Source: Bacillota bacterium
Lineage (GTDB): Bacteria > Bacillota > Clostridia > Lachnospirales > Cellulosilyticaceae
Reading direction: 5' to 3'
Length of the DNA stretch: 64,000 nucleotides
Assembly (NCBI GenBank): GCA_023410675.1
Contig: JAEYPM010000095.1
Coordinates: 1-64,000 of the forward strand
Positions 47,879-56,500 of the stretch are shown here, in pieces; position 1 is the stretch's first letter; every line of letters starts with the position of its first letter. The position numbers and the translations under genes were made by a program. Below the pieces are notes generated by a model. It was not told the origin of the DNA, ran no database searches, and worked only from the letters and a program-made list of their open reading frames with translations.

Positions 47879-48787
47879 GTGATATCAAGATTTTTAAACT
47901 ATGTTGAGATAAAAACAAAAATTACAAGCATATTTGCATTTTTATATACACTCGCTTTTATTTTATATTTAGAGCAAGAAATAAATTTGCATGTAACAGT
48001 TACATTTTTTGCTTCCATGTTTCTCTTTGATTTGGCAACCACTGCAATAAACAACTATATTGATTCAAAAAGCAATGATCAAGTATTACAGTTTAAAAGA
48101 TCAACTGCTCGAATGATCATATATTTTCTTTTCATAATCAGTACGCTTCTTGGTTTATTTTTAGTTTATCTAACAGATGTTGTTGTTTTTTTCATTGGTG
48201 CTTTATGTTTCTTGTGTGGAACTTTATATACTTTTGGACCAATACCTATATCAAGACAGCCACTTGGAGAAGCAGTGTCAGGAATTTTTTATGGATTTTT
48301 TATACCTTTTATATTATTGTATATTAATATGCCAGAGGGAACATTCCTTACACTAAATATAAACAAACAAACAGTCGATATAACTATACAGATAGTACCT
48401 TTAATTAAGCTATTTATTTTTTCGATAACACCAATGTGTGTAACAGCTAACATTATGCTCGCAAATAATATCTGTGACTTGGAAAAGGATATTCTCGTTA
48501 AGCGCTATACTTTACCCTATTATATAGGGGATAAGTCACTATACTTATTTGCATTGATCTATTACGCAACATATATAGCAACAATTATTATGGTACTATT
48601 TAAGATTTTATCACCCATCTATTTATTATCATTACTTACTATTTTTCTTGTACAAAAAAATATTAAAATATTTTTCAAAAAGCAAGAAAAAGATAAGACT
48701 TTTATTGTATCAATTAAAAACTATATTATTATCATGGCAACAAATACTCTATTAATTTTTATAAGTATTTTATTACTTAAAAAATAA
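47879..48787 (+). CDS. dmkA: UbiA-family prenyltransferase (DmkA/MenA-like)
   Basis: The 302-residue protein has about eight or nine transmembrane helices and the two aspartate motifs of aromatic prenyltransferases: NNYIDSKSND near residues 58-67 and NNICDLEKD near 197-205. It should attach the polyprenyl chain to 1,4-dihydroxy-2-naphthoate to make demethylmenaquinone. The start GTG 47879 follows the previous stop by one base, so it is translationally coupled. No men genes for the naphthoate ring lie in the window, so the ring must come from elsewhere. Confidence 0.87.
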   Translation: MISRFLNYVEIKTKITSIFAFLYTLAFILYLEQEINLHVTVTFFASMFLFDLATTAINNYIDSKSNDQVLQFKRSTARMIIYFLFIISTLLGLFLVYLTDVVVFFIGALCFLCGTLYTFGPIPISRQPLGEAVSGIFYGFFIPFILLYINMPEGTFLTLNINKQTVDITIQIVPLIKLFIFSITPMCVTANIMLANNICDLEKDILVKRYTLPYYIGDKSLYLFALIYYATYIATIIMVLFKILSPIYLLSLLTIFLVQKNIKIFFKKQEKDKTFIVSIKNYIIIMATNTLLIFISILLLKK

Positions 48788-48812
48788 CAAAATTATGTAC
48801 TGGAGGAATAAT

Positions 48813-49901
48813 ATGAAAAACAAACTAATTTTATTACTTATTTTATCTTTATCAGTTTTTTCATTCGCTGGCTGTGGAGCAAAGAACGATCCAAATGCTC
48901 AGGGAACAGCCCCTAATGCTACTGAAAAAGTAACAAATGCACCTAATGACACATCCGAGGATACACCTATTACAGGTGACGCTGTTAAAACAGGTCTTGC
49001 TGTCATTTCTAATGCTTCAAAATCAAAAGATGCAGGAGAAGAAGATGGACTTGCTCAAGCGGATTCCGTTATTGTCGCTGTTACAGTTGACAAAGATGGC
49101 AAAATAGTAAAATGTATTATAGATTCAGCACAAACAAAGATTAACTTTTCAAAAACAGGAGAGATTATAACACCACTGGATGCAGAATTTAAAACTAAGA
49201 ATGAGTTAAAAGACGAGTATGGTATGAAAAAAGCATCTTCTATAGGTAAAGAATGGTATGAGCAAGCTGAAGCTCTATCTGAGTATGTGGTTGGCAAAAC
49301 TGTAGATGAAGTTAAAGGTATTGCTGTAAATGAAAAGGGTGCACCAGCAGATTCAGAACTTGCGACTTCTGTAACTGTATCTATAGGTGGTTATATAGAA
49401 GCTATTGAGACAGCTGTATCAAATGCACAAAATATAGGTGCACAATCTGGAGATAGACTAGGATTAGGTGTAACAACTAATATTAAGAATTCTAAAAATG
49501 CAGGTGAAGGAGATGGGCTTGCACAAGCTTACTCTAGTTATGCTGTAGCTACTTTTGATGGTGATGGAAAAGTTACAAGTTGTATTATCGAAGGTTCACA
49601 GGTAAACGTTAATTTTTCAAAGGACGGAAAAATTACATCAGATATCAATGCTTCTCAGCCTACAAAGCATGAACTTGGTGATAACTATGGTATGAAAAAG
49701 GCATCTTCCATAGGTAAAGAATGGTATGAACAAGCAGACGCACTAGCACAGTATGTTGTTGGTAAAACAGTGCAAGAAGTAAAAGGCATTTCTGTAAATG
49801 AAAAGGGTGCACCAGCAGATTCAGAACTTGCGGCTTCTGTAACTGTATCTATAGGTGGCTATATAGGATTAATAGAAAAGGCGAGTTTATCAGCAAAATA
49901 A
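48813..49901 (+). CDS. pplA: FMN-binding lipoprotein with two repeats (PplA-like)
   Basis: The 362-residue product has a signal peptide with lipobox FAGC (Cys21), a Thr/Asn/Pro-rich linker (about 25-57), and two copies of an FMN-binding domain of about 150 residues. Each copy contains DGLAQA, a beta section with KIVKCIID or KVTSCIIE, YGMKKASSIGKEWYEQA, and SELATSVTVSIGGYI or its Ala variant, whose Ser/Thr cluster is the likely site of ApbE-dependent flavin attachment. In Listeria, PplA carries two covalent FMN groups and passes electrons to outside acceptors. ATG 48813 follows GGAGG; an earlier ATG 48795 overlaps the site and is rejected. Confidence 0.87.
   Translation: MKNKLILLLILSLSVFSFAGCGAKNDPNAQGTAPNATEKVTNAPNDTSEDTPITGDAVKTGLAVISNASKSKDAGEEDGLAQADSVIVAVTVDKDGKIVKCIIDSAQTKINFSKTGEIITPLDAEFKTKNELKDEYGMKKASSIGKEWYEQAEALSEYVVGKTVDEVKGIAVNEKGAPADSELATSVTVSIGGYIEAIETAVSNAQNIGAQSGDRLGLGVTTNIKNSKNAGEGDGLAQAYSSYAVATFDGDGKVTSCIIEGSQVNVNFSKDGKITSDINASQPTKHELGDNYGMKKASSIGKEWYEQADALAQYVVGKTVQEVKGISVNEKGAPADSELAASVTVSIGGYIGLIEKASLSAK
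49218..49397 (+). repeat. First copy of a 180-bp duplication in pplA
   Basis: This segment and 49686-49865 have the same length, 468 bases apart, and are nearly identical in DNA as well as protein, including synonymous positions. Recent duplication or gene conversion is implied. Confidence 0.85.
49686..49865 (+). repeat. Second copy of the 180-bp duplication in pplA
   Basis: Partner of 49218-49397. The end of both copies, from GGTGCACCAGCAGATTCAGA onward, differs by only a few bases. Confidence 0.85.
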
Positions 49902-49937
49902 TCAAAGAAGTACTTTGAGTTAAATTTAGTATAATAG

Positions 49938-49983
49938 ATATAGGATAGATAGCTTACTACAGTTATTTATCCTATATTTTTTA
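49938..49983 (+). terminator. Terminator after pplA
   Basis: ATATAGGATA (49938-49947) pairs with TATCCTATAT (49968-49977), followed by six T residues. The rest of the gap to 50209 shows no gene. Confidence 0.8.
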
Positions 49984-50209
49984 TATCATATTTAATAAAC
50001 TACAGTTCAAGAAACGTTAATCACAATTATCTACTTCTGTATGAGTCGTTTGAAGACAGAACTAAGCAATTGAAAGAATAGTAAAAGTTATTTTTGAGGA
50101 TATCTGTTAAAATATTTGATAACATGATAAATACTGATATAATAGAGCTAATGTGTGTTGTATAAATTGATCTCAACTGTTTATGTATCATTATGAATGG
50201 AGTGATAGC

Positions 50210-50961
50210 ATGATTAGTAATAGAATATCATTGCAATTAGCCATAAAAAAAGCATGGTTTCCAGCAACAATAACAATAATATCGCTCTTGCTATTTATAA
50301 GGATATATATGCTTTTGACTGCAAGTTCAATTGGAACTAATAACTTTATAGTTTTAATATTTGCTTTGCTAGTTATTTCTTTTGGATGCATTACTTTCTT
50401 TTGTGCATCTGAAAGACTAAGCACTATTGGTTTATTTATATTAACAGGTATATTGACTATTGTTTTGAGTTCTATAGTGGCTCTTATATATAGTGCTTTA
50501 GCCTTTGAGGAAAGTATAAAGCCAATAACAGATATAGATCAATACGAAAGAGTTTTAGAAATGTATGACGATCCAAACAAATCATTGATAGAGCACTTTC
50601 CTGACAAAATTCCTCAAAGTGCAGAAGATGTTGTGCTTAGATTCTATCCAGGATTTTTACAAGGTGGTACTTGATTTGGTTTAAAATTTATAATAGATTC
50701 AAATTACATTGAAAACTATAAGAATGAATGGTCTAAAAAAGCAAGTGGATAGGAAAGACTAGTGATAATCAAGCTGAAGAAAACAGAGTATATCCAGAGA
50801 CATTTGGAAATCTAGGCTATAGTAATTTACCAGAAGATTTTACTGTTTGCGTGATTTACAGTAAGGCATCCTATCCTAACGATTGAAACCATGCTCGGTT
50901 AGGCTTTGTAGCTATTAGTGAACAAAGGAGCGAGATCATATTTCTTTCAAACGCCTGGTAA
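50210..50961 (+). pseudogene. Decayed membrane-protein gene in the EET locus
   Basis: ATG 50210 follows a GGAGTGAT site. The first 154 codons encode three hydrophobic helices (about residues 15-110) and a short soluble part ending RFYPGFLQGG. A TGA at 50672-50674 interrupts the frame, which continues (FGLKFIIDSNYIENYKNEW). A one-base shift near 50745-50755 moves the reading to the -1 frame (TSDNQAEENRVYPETFGNLGY), which is cut again by TGA at 50884-50886 and ends at TAA 50959-50961 (HARLGFVAISEQRSEIIFL). Both TGA codons sit where Trp would fit. The family is unknown. It stands where other EET genes lie in relatives but does not look like EetA or EetB. Confidence 0.6.
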
Positions 50962-51085
50962 TTATTTTATTGTCTTAGCATAAACATTTAGGTTTTAATA
51001 CATATTATTTATATTATATAAAATATGCAGACTCAATCAAAAACTTATATTTGAGGTATCTCGCTACTTAGGAGTGAATCAACTG

Positions 51086-52129
51086 ATGAAAAGGCTTATG
51101 ATTTTCTTTATCTTATCCATTATATGCACTAATTTATCTGCTTGTAATAAGAAAACTGCCATAAGATATGAAGCAGAATTTTTAACTCTTTTTAATACTG
51201 CAACTAAAATTGTGGCATACTCTGATAATAAAGAGACGTTTGAAAAAAATGCTCAGTTTATTTATGACAACCTAAAAAAATATCACGAGCTTTATGATAT
51301 CTATAATAACTATGAAGGCTTAAATAATCTAAAGACTATAAATGATCAGGCAGGAATTATGCCAGTTAAAGTAGATAAGGAGATTATTGAACTACTTAAT
51401 TTTTGTAAAGAACAATATGAGCATACTGATGGGAAAGTCAACATAGCATTTGGGTCAGTACTTAGAATATGGCATGAATATAGAACAGAGGGAATTGAAG
51501 ATATTCAAAACGCAAAACTTCCTTCTTATGAAGCATTAGCAGAAGCTACTAAACATACAGATATTAATAAAATAGTTATTAATGAGGAAGAGTCTACAGT
51601 GTACTTAAGTGATCCTAAGATGAGCTTAGATGTGGGATCTATTGCCAAAGGCTTTGCAGTTCAAAAAGTGATAGAAAGTGCTATCCAATCAGGTTTTACT
51701 TCTGGCTTAATTAGTGTAGGTGGGAATGTGTATGCAATTGGGAATAAAGGCGAAGGGAATAAGTTATGGAATGTTGGCATCCAAAATCCATTTTCAGAAA
51801 AAGAGGATTTGATTCTTGAAGTTGTTTACGTAACAAATTTAGCTGTTGTAACTAGTGGAGATTACGAACGATATTATACTGTAGATGGGAAGAACTATCA
51901 TCATATTATTGATACAAAGACCCTATTTCCTTCTGAATATTTTACAGCTGTAACCATTATTTGTGAAGATTCTGGCGTTGCAGATGCACTTTCCACTGCT
52001 GTATTTAACATGCCTTTTGAGGAGGGGCTTCAATATATTAATGCCTTGCCAAACACTGAGGCTATGTGGCTCTTTAAAGATGGAACAACAAGATATAGTG
52101 ATCATTTTAAAGATTACCTTCAAAAATAA
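51086..52129 (+). CDS. fmnB: ApbE-type FAD:protein FMN transferase, lipoprotein (FmnB-like)
   Basis: ApbE proteins take FMN from FAD and attach it covalently to a Thr or Ser of a partner. The 347-residue product has a signal peptide with lipobox LSAC, then the ApbE fold: TLFNTATKI, LNNLKTIND, HTDGKVNIAFGSVLRIW, the conserved LDVGSIAKGFAV (flavin and Mg site), ISVGGNVYAIG and the late VADALSTAVF. GTG 51074 overlaps the TTAGGAG site, so ATG 51086 is chosen. Extracellular location and the nearby FMN-binding lipoprotein make PplA its expected substrate, as for FmnB of Listeria. Confidence 0.9.
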   Translation: MKRLMIFFILSIICTNLSACNKKTAIRYEAEFLTLFNTATKIVAYSDNKETFEKNAQFIYDNLKKYHELYDIYNNYEGLNNLKTINDQAGIMPVKVDKEIIELLNFCKEQYEHTDGKVNIAFGSVLRIWHEYRTEGIEDIQNAKLPSYEALAEATKHTDINKIVINEEESTVYLSDPKMSLDVGSIAKGFAVQKVIESAIQSGFTSGLISVGGNVYAIGNKGEGNKLWNVGIQNPFSEKEDLILEVVYVTNLAVVTSGDYERYYTVDGKNYHHIIDTKTLFPSEYFTAVTIICEDSGVADALSTAVFNMPFEEGLQYINALPNTEAMWLFKDGTTRYSDHFKDYLQK

Positions 52130-52159
52130 AAGACAAGAACTTAATAACCCTTGTCTTTT
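52128..52159. terminator. Bidirectional terminator
   Basis: AAAAGACAAG (52128-52137) and CTTGTCTTTT (52150-52159) form a 10-bp stem that overlaps the ends of both convergent genes. Confidence 0.8.
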
Positions 52160-53574
52160 AATTCTGACACAATTTGTATGTATGTTTCTTTGACGTCAAA
52201 GCCTTTATAGTCTTGTCTTGTCAAATCAATGATATCACCATGGGAAATACCTCTATAATATCTATTCTTTATAACGCCTTTAAATTCTCCCCATTTTGAA
52301 GAATCTACACTAACTAAGCCGTCATTTTCACCTTCTATGCCTTTGATAATTAAATAAGGAAGTGCTAAAAGTAAATGACTGAACGAATATTTCATGATAC
52401 TGGTGTAGCTTTGATAATACACATTTTCAGCATCCTCTATCTCTTCATTAAATAGTTTAATGCTCTGAGTTGAAAATTGTTTGCCAGCAGTATAGGCATC
52501 AGGATTTTTATCACCAATAAATCTAAAGTATGCATTAATGACCTTAGTTATAAAGCGGTACATACCCTCTGGAATATGCAAAAGAATATCTATTCCCTTT
52601 GAACCATGGTGCGGAGAATTCATTGTAGTTAAAGAAGCAATATAAGGAGCCATATCAAGCTTACTAATCATATAACGAGCATCAAGGCCACCTTTAGAGT
52701 GAGCAATAATATTTACTTTTTCGCATTCTGTCGTACTAATAATCTCTAAAATTTTATCTTTTATCTGGTGTGCATTATCTTCTATAGTGCCCCAAGCTTC
52801 TTGATGACCATAATAAATGGTAGCACCATTTTTAATTAATTCCTTTGGGATTCTGCCCCAGTAGTTAAGATACTTAAAGTCTCTAAAGCCCACCCCGTGT
52901 AAGAGAATAATAGGGTATTTAGTCTGACAGACAGACGATGTGCTTCTTTGAGCATTGACCATAACTTTATAACATTCGTGATCATACTCTATTTTGGCTA
53001 AATGGCACATATACAGCAAGAGTATAATATTGATTATTGGGACAAAAATAAATGATAATACCAAAATTCTCTTAAGAATATTAAGACGTCTAGCAGTTAA
53101 TATAATACGTATAAAACCATTTGCTAAAAGAAATAATATAAATAGTAAAGTTAATATACCATCAATTACAAAAATATGATTAGGAACCTTATCAAATACG
53201 CTCCAAATAATACTATATAATACTATTTGCATAGCACCTGCAAATAAGCTATACAATATAAGCGTTCTACCACCAAGCAAGATTGTCAGTCTTAAACCAC
53301 TAGGTTCTTTGTCTTTATAAGGAATGATATGAAGCTTAAGCCAAACATATAAAGTAAATAAAGCTATTTCAATAATCAACATTAGCTGAAATACAAATGG
53401 AATTTTCTGTTTTGCACCATATTCTATAAAGGTATAGATAAGCAATAAACTATGAGGTGCAACAATTAAAAAAATGCTCATGAAACTTTTATGGGTAAGA
53501 CAAATCTTTTTTTGTAAATCAAAATAGATAGTTAATAAAACAAGAAATGCAGTAATTAAGCAAATTATAAGCAT
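52141..53574 (-). CDS. Membrane protein with C-terminal alpha/beta-hydrolase (lipase-like) domain
   Basis: The N-terminal 190 residues hold about six transmembrane helices. From about residue 215 an alpha/beta hydrolase begins with YPIILLHGVGFRD (oxyanion loop), then NIIAHSKGGLDARY with the nucleophile Ser, TTMNSPHHGSKG, NDGLVSVDSSKWG (acid) and the probable catalytic His in GISHGDIID. The pattern is that of triacylglycerol lipase or acyl-esterase relatives. The gene is alone on the minus strand, convergent with fmnB. A TAAAGGAGG-type site precedes its start. The natural lipid or ester substrate is unknown. Confidence 0.82.
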   Translation of the reverse strand: MLIICLITAFLVLLTIYFDLQKKICLTHKSFMSIFLIVAPHSLLLIYTFIEYGAKQKIPFVFQLMLIIEIALFTLYVWLKLHIIPYKDKEPSGLRLTILLGGRTLILYSLFAGAMQIVLYSIIWSVFDKVPNHIFVIDGILTLLFILFLLANGFIRIILTARRLNILKRILVLSFIFVPIINIILLLYMCHLAKIEYDHECYKVMVNAQRSTSSVCQTKYPIILLHGVGFRDFKYLNYWGRIPKELIKNGATIYYGHQEAWGTIEDNAHQIKDKILEIISTTECEKVNIIAHSKGGLDARYMISKLDMAPYIASLTTMNSPHHGSKGIDILLHIPEGMYRFITKVINAYFRFIGDKNPDAYTAGKQFSTQSIKLFNEEIEDAENVYYQSYTSIMKYSFSHLLLALPYLIIKGIEGENDGLVSVDSSKWGEFKGVIKNRYYRGISHGDIIDLTRQDYKGFDVKETYIQIVSELKDKGY

Positions 53575-53649
53575 ATCGGTTATCCTCCTTTAATGATTAT
53601 AGCACCACTAGTATAACGAAATCAAATGATGAATAAAAGGAGAATGTCG

Positions 53650-53678
53650 TTGACAGGTATGGGTTATTATGATACAAT
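53650..53678 (+). promoter_or_regulatory. Sigma-A promoter of the rplU operon
   Basis: TTGACA (53650-53655), 17 bases, TACAAT (53673-53678). Transcription should begin near 53685, giving a structured leader of about 80 bases. Confidence 0.8.
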
Positions 53679-53684
53679 ACATAA

Positions 53685-53760
53685 GTGTTTTAAGCCGCTC
53701 GAAGAGGTCTAAACTGTTTACAGTACCATATTCGGCGAGTTCTCGGATTAAGGAGGTATA
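53685..53760 (+). ncRNA. Probable ribosomal protein L21 leader
   Basis: The leader between the promoter and rplU contains GCCG pairing with CGGC, a small hairpin ACTG-TTTA-CAGT, and CGAG-TT-CTCG just before AAGGAGG. Firmicutes carry a conserved L21 leader in this position that is thought to bind L21 and regulate the operon. I judge this by position and fold, not by a covariance search. Confidence 0.65.
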
Positions 53761-53764
53761 TGAA

Positions 53765-54076
53765 ATGTACGCAATTATTCAAAGTGGTGGGAAACAATAT
53801 AAAGTTGCTGTTGGTGATACTATTTATGTAGAAAAGTTAGATAAAGCAGCTGGTGAAAATATAGTGTTTGACAATGTACTTGCTGTTTCTAAAGAAGATC
53901 AGTTAACAATCGGCGCTCCATTTGTAGAAGGTGCGAAAGTTAAAGCTGATGTAGTGAAAGAAGGAAAAGGCAAGAAAATCATTGTATACAAATACAAATC
54001 TAAAAAGACATACCACAAAAAACAAGGTCATCGTCAACCATTTACACAAGTAACTGTTACAGCTATCGAAGCATAA
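53765..54076 (+). CDS. rplU: 50S ribosomal protein L21
   Basis: The 103-residue protein reads [18 protein letters not shown] at the start and ends with the basic [20 protein letters not shown] segment that binds 23S rRNA, both diagnostic of L21. The frame is open from 53669, but that part is the leader; ATG 53765 follows AAGGAGG and gives the standard length. It is first of the rplU-prp-rpmA set, ending 4 bases before prp. Confidence 0.97.
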   Translation: MYAIIQSGGKQYKVAVGDTIYVEKLDKAAGENIVFDNVLAVSKEDQLTIGAPFVEGAKVKADVVKEGKGKKIIVYKYKSKKTYHKKQGHRQPFTQVTVTAIEA

Positions 54077-54080
54077 TCCT

Positions 54081-54416
54081 ATGATACGAGTACACTTATA
54101 TACGAAAAACGGTATAGTATGGCGTTTTGTACTCAAGGGACATGCTGGCTATGATGAACATGGGAAAGACATAGTGTGTGCTGCAGTTAGTGTACTAGTT
54201 ATGAACACCATTATGGCCATAGATAGATTTACTAATGAAGAAATGCAAACTAAAGCAGATGAAGATTCAGGATTTATAGAATGTGTGTTTCCGAACAGAA
54301 AACAAGGGAAATATGAAGAAGAATCAGAATTGCTTATTAAAACGATGATCTTAGGTCTTACAGAGATTAAAGATCAATATGGTGAAGAATATATAACAAT
54401 CGCAGTTAATGATTAG
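54081..54416 (+). CDS. prp: Ribosomal-processing cysteine protease Prp
   Basis: Prp (YsxB) removes the N-terminal extension of ribosomal protein L27 in Firmicutes. The 111-residue protein has the catalytic pair in GHAGYDEHGKDIVCAAVS: the His of GHAG and the Cys of VCAA. It lies between rplU and rpmA, the conserved position, and its presumed substrate, the extended L27, is encoded 12 bases downstream. Confidence 0.93.
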   Translation: MIRVHLYTKNGIVWRFVLKGHAGYDEHGKDIVCAAVSVLVMNTIMAIDRFTNEEMQTKADEDSGFIECVFPNRKQGKYEEESELLIKTMILGLTEIKDQYGEEYITIAVND

Positions 54417-54428
54417 GAGGTGAATAGG

Positions 54429-54719
54429 ATGTTAAGATTAAACCTTCAGTTTTTTGCTCATAAAAAGGGAGTTGGCTCAACAAAGAATGGGCGTGACTCT
54501 GAAGCAAAGAGATTAGGTGCTAAAAGAGCAGACGGACAATTCGTAAAAGCTGGTAACATTTTATACCGTCAAAGAGGAACAAAAATTCATCCAGGTGAAA
54601 ATGTAGGACGTGGAGGAGACGACACGTTATTTGCATTAATCGATGGAAAAGTTAAGTTTGAACGTAAAGGCAGAGACAAAAAACAAGTTTCTGTATATGC
54701 AATTGCACAAGAAGCATAA
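54429..54719 (+). CDS. rpmA: 50S ribosomal protein L27 with cleavable N-terminal extension
   Basis: The 96-residue protein begins [20 protein letters not shown]. The extension MLRLNLQFF followed by AHKKG is the Prp recognition and cleavage site, after which the mature, conserved N-terminus (AHKKG) reaches the peptidyl transferase centre. The rest ([21 protein letters not shown]) is standard L27. ATG 54429 follows AGGAGG by 8 bases; the in-frame GTG at 54420 overlaps that site. It ends the operon before a strong terminator. Confidence 0.97.
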   Translation: MLRLNLQFFAHKKGVGSTKNGRDSEAKRLGAKRADGQFVKAGNILYRQRGTKIHPGENVGRGGDDTLFALIDGKVKFERKGRDKKQVSVYAIAQEA

Positions 54720-54732
54720 TAGAATACATGGA

Positions 54733-54762
54733 GGTTTCAACGTCTTAGTTGAAACCTTTTTT
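54733..54762 (+). terminator. Terminator after rpmA
   Basis: GGTTTCAAC (54733-54741) pairs with GTTGAAACC (54748-54756), followed by six T residues. Confidence 0.93.
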
Positions 54763-54854
54763 GTTAGATTATTTATAATAGGCATTCTCTATAGTGATTG
54801 CGTTTGAAATATTAAGAAATAGCACAAACTATACAGAAGAAGGGAGTGAGAAAT

Positions 54855-56132
54855 ATGTTTGTAGATAAAATAAAAATATTTGTTCGTTCTGGAAACGGTG
54901 GAGACGGGCATGTATCATTTAGAAGAGAGAAATATATTCCAAATGGTGGCCCAGATGGTGGAGACGGTGGTAGAGGTGGACATATTATTTTTGAAGTAGA
55001 TCAAGGAATGAATACCTTAATGACCTTTAGACATACAAGACATTTTAAGGCTAAAGATGGCGAAAATGGAGGGAAAAAAAGGTGTCATGGGAAAGATGCT
55101 GATGATCTAGTCATTAAAGTACCTCAAGGCACAGTTATCAGAGAAGCTGAATCAGGCAAGGTAATAGCAGATCTTCATGCCCCTCATCAAAAAGAAATTA
55201 TTTTTAGAGGAGGAAAAGGGGGGAAAGGCAACCAACATTTTGCAACACCAACAAGACAAGCACCAAGATATGCACAAAAAGGGCAAAAAGGGAAAGAATA
55301 TTGGGTTATACTAGAACTGAAAATGCTTGCAGACATAGGGCTAGCAGGATATCCAAATGTTGGCAAGTCGACGCTACTTTCTGTGGTGAGTAATGCACAG
55401 CCTAAAATAGCAAACTATCACTTTACTACCCTTTCTCCTAATTTGGGTGTTATTACAAATAAATACGGCAAGCAATATGTAATGGCAGATATTCCAGGAT
55501 TGATAGAAGGTGCTGCAGAGGGCACAGGACTTGGACATGAATTCTTAAGACATATTGAAAGAACTAAGGTGCTCATACATGTAGTGGATGCTTCTGGATC
55601 AGAAGGAAGAAATCCTGTTGATGATATATATGCTATTTCAAAAGAGATCAATCTATATAATTCAAATATATTAAGTCAAAAACCACAAATCATAGCAGCA
55701 AATAAAATAGACATCGGTGATTGCACAGAAAATATTACAGCATTAAAAGAAGAATTTGAACCTAAAGGAATTAAGGTTATACCAATATCTGCTGCAGGAA
55801 ATAAAAACCTTCAGGAATTATTAGAAGAAGTCACTAAGCTTATGGAAACAGTTGTTAGTGAACCGATCATATTTACACCAGAATTCCTAGAAGAAGATGA
55901 TATGGATAATAGTGCATTTACTATTATACATCCAGAAGAAGGATATTTTGCTGTTGAGGGAAGAGCAATTGAACGTATGCTTGGCTATACAGCATTAGAT
56001 ACTGAAAAGGGCTTCGCATTTTTTCAAAAATATCTTAAAGATAGAGGTATTATCGCTGCCTTAGAAGAACAAGGCGTAAAAGAAGGAGATACAATACGTA
56101 TTTATGATTTAGAGTTTGAATACTTGAAGTAG
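54855..56132 (+). CDS. obg: GTPase Obg
   Basis: Obg is an essential GTPase involved in 50S ribosome assembly and stress responses. The 425-residue protein has the glycine-rich Obg fold (SGNGGDGHVSFRREKYIPNGG, GPDGGDGGRGG), the G domain with GYPNVGKSTLL (G1), FTTLSPNLG (G2), DIPGLIEGAA (G3) and ANKID (G4), and the C-terminal OCT domain (YTALDTEKGFAFFQKYLKD). GTG 54846 overlaps the AGAAGGGAG site; ATG 54855 is preferred. It follows the L21-L27 operon, the usual order. Confidence 0.96.
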   Translation: MFVDKIKIFVRSGNGGDGHVSFRREKYIPNGGPDGGDGGRGGHIIFEVDQGMNTLMTFRHTRHFKAKDGENGGKKRCHGKDADDLVIKVPQGTVIREAESGKVIADLHAPHQKEIIFRGGKGGKGNQHFATPTRQAPRYAQKGQKGKEYWVILELKMLADIGLAGYPNVGKSTLLSVVSNAQPKIANYHFTTLSPNLGVITNKYGKQYVMADIPGLIEGAAEGTGLGHEFLRHIERTKVLIHVVDASGSEGRNPVDDIYAISKEINLYNSNILSQKPQIIAANKIDIGDCTENITALKEEFEPKGIKVIPISAAGNKNLQELLEEVTKLMETVVSEPIIFTPEFLEEDDMDNSAFTIIHPEEGYFAVEGRAIERMLGYTALDTEKGFAFFQKYLKDRGIIAALEEQGVKEGDTIRIYDLEFEYLK

Positions 56133-56145
56133 AAAGGAGAAATAA

Positions 56146-56445
56146 ATGCGAACAATTACAAGTAAGCAAAGAGCCTATTTAAGGTCATTAGCTCAAAAGA
56201 TTGAACCAGTGTTCCAAGTAGGTAAAAATGGTGTTACCCCTGAACTTGTTGAAGCTATAAGTCAAGCATTAGATGCAAGAGAGCTTATAAAGGTAAGTGT
56301 ACTCAATAACTGTGATGAAGATATTCAGTATATTTGTGAAGTATTAAGTGAGCGATCAAATTCTTTACCTGTACAAATAGTAGGTAAAAAGATTACACTA
56401 TATAAGGAAAACACAAAGAATCCTAAGATAACGTTGCCTAAATAA
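56146..56445 (+). CDS. yhbY: YhbY-family RNA-binding protein
   Basis: The 99-residue CRM-domain protein begins TSKQRAYLRSLAQKIEPVFQVGKNGVT and ends with VQIVGKKITLYKEN, the GKxG-type and strand patterns of YhbY/CRS1 domains that bind pre-50S ribosomes. AAAGGAG precedes ATG 56146, 13 bases after obg. The obg-yhbY-nadD-yqeK-rsfS order is conserved in Firmicutes. Confidence 0.93.
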   Translation: MRTITSKQRAYLRSLAQKIEPVFQVGKNGVTPELVEAISQALDARELIKVSVLNNCDEDIQYICEVLSERSNSLPVQIVGKKITLYKENTKNPKITLPK

Positions 56446-56463
56446 TTGTTATCATGATGTGTG

Positions 56464-56489
56464 CTACAAATATGTACTACAAATATGTA
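56464..56489. repeat. 13-bp tandem repeat
   Basis: CTACAAATATGTA occurs twice without a gap (56464-56476, 56477-56489) in the yhbY-nadD spacer. Confidence 0.8.
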
Positions 56490-56500
56490 CATGCTACTTA

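Noticed and set aside
19676..50886. Reassigned stop codon, such as pyrrolysine at TAG or tryptophan at TGA
   Set aside because: Intact genes in the window end in TAG, TAA and TGA. The broken genes involve all three, and several also have frameshifts, so decay is the better explanation.
54846..54854. GTG start for obg nine bases upstream
   Set aside because: The GTG overlaps the ribosome binding site itself; ATG 54855 has correct spacing and gives the standard N-terminus MFVDKIKIFV.
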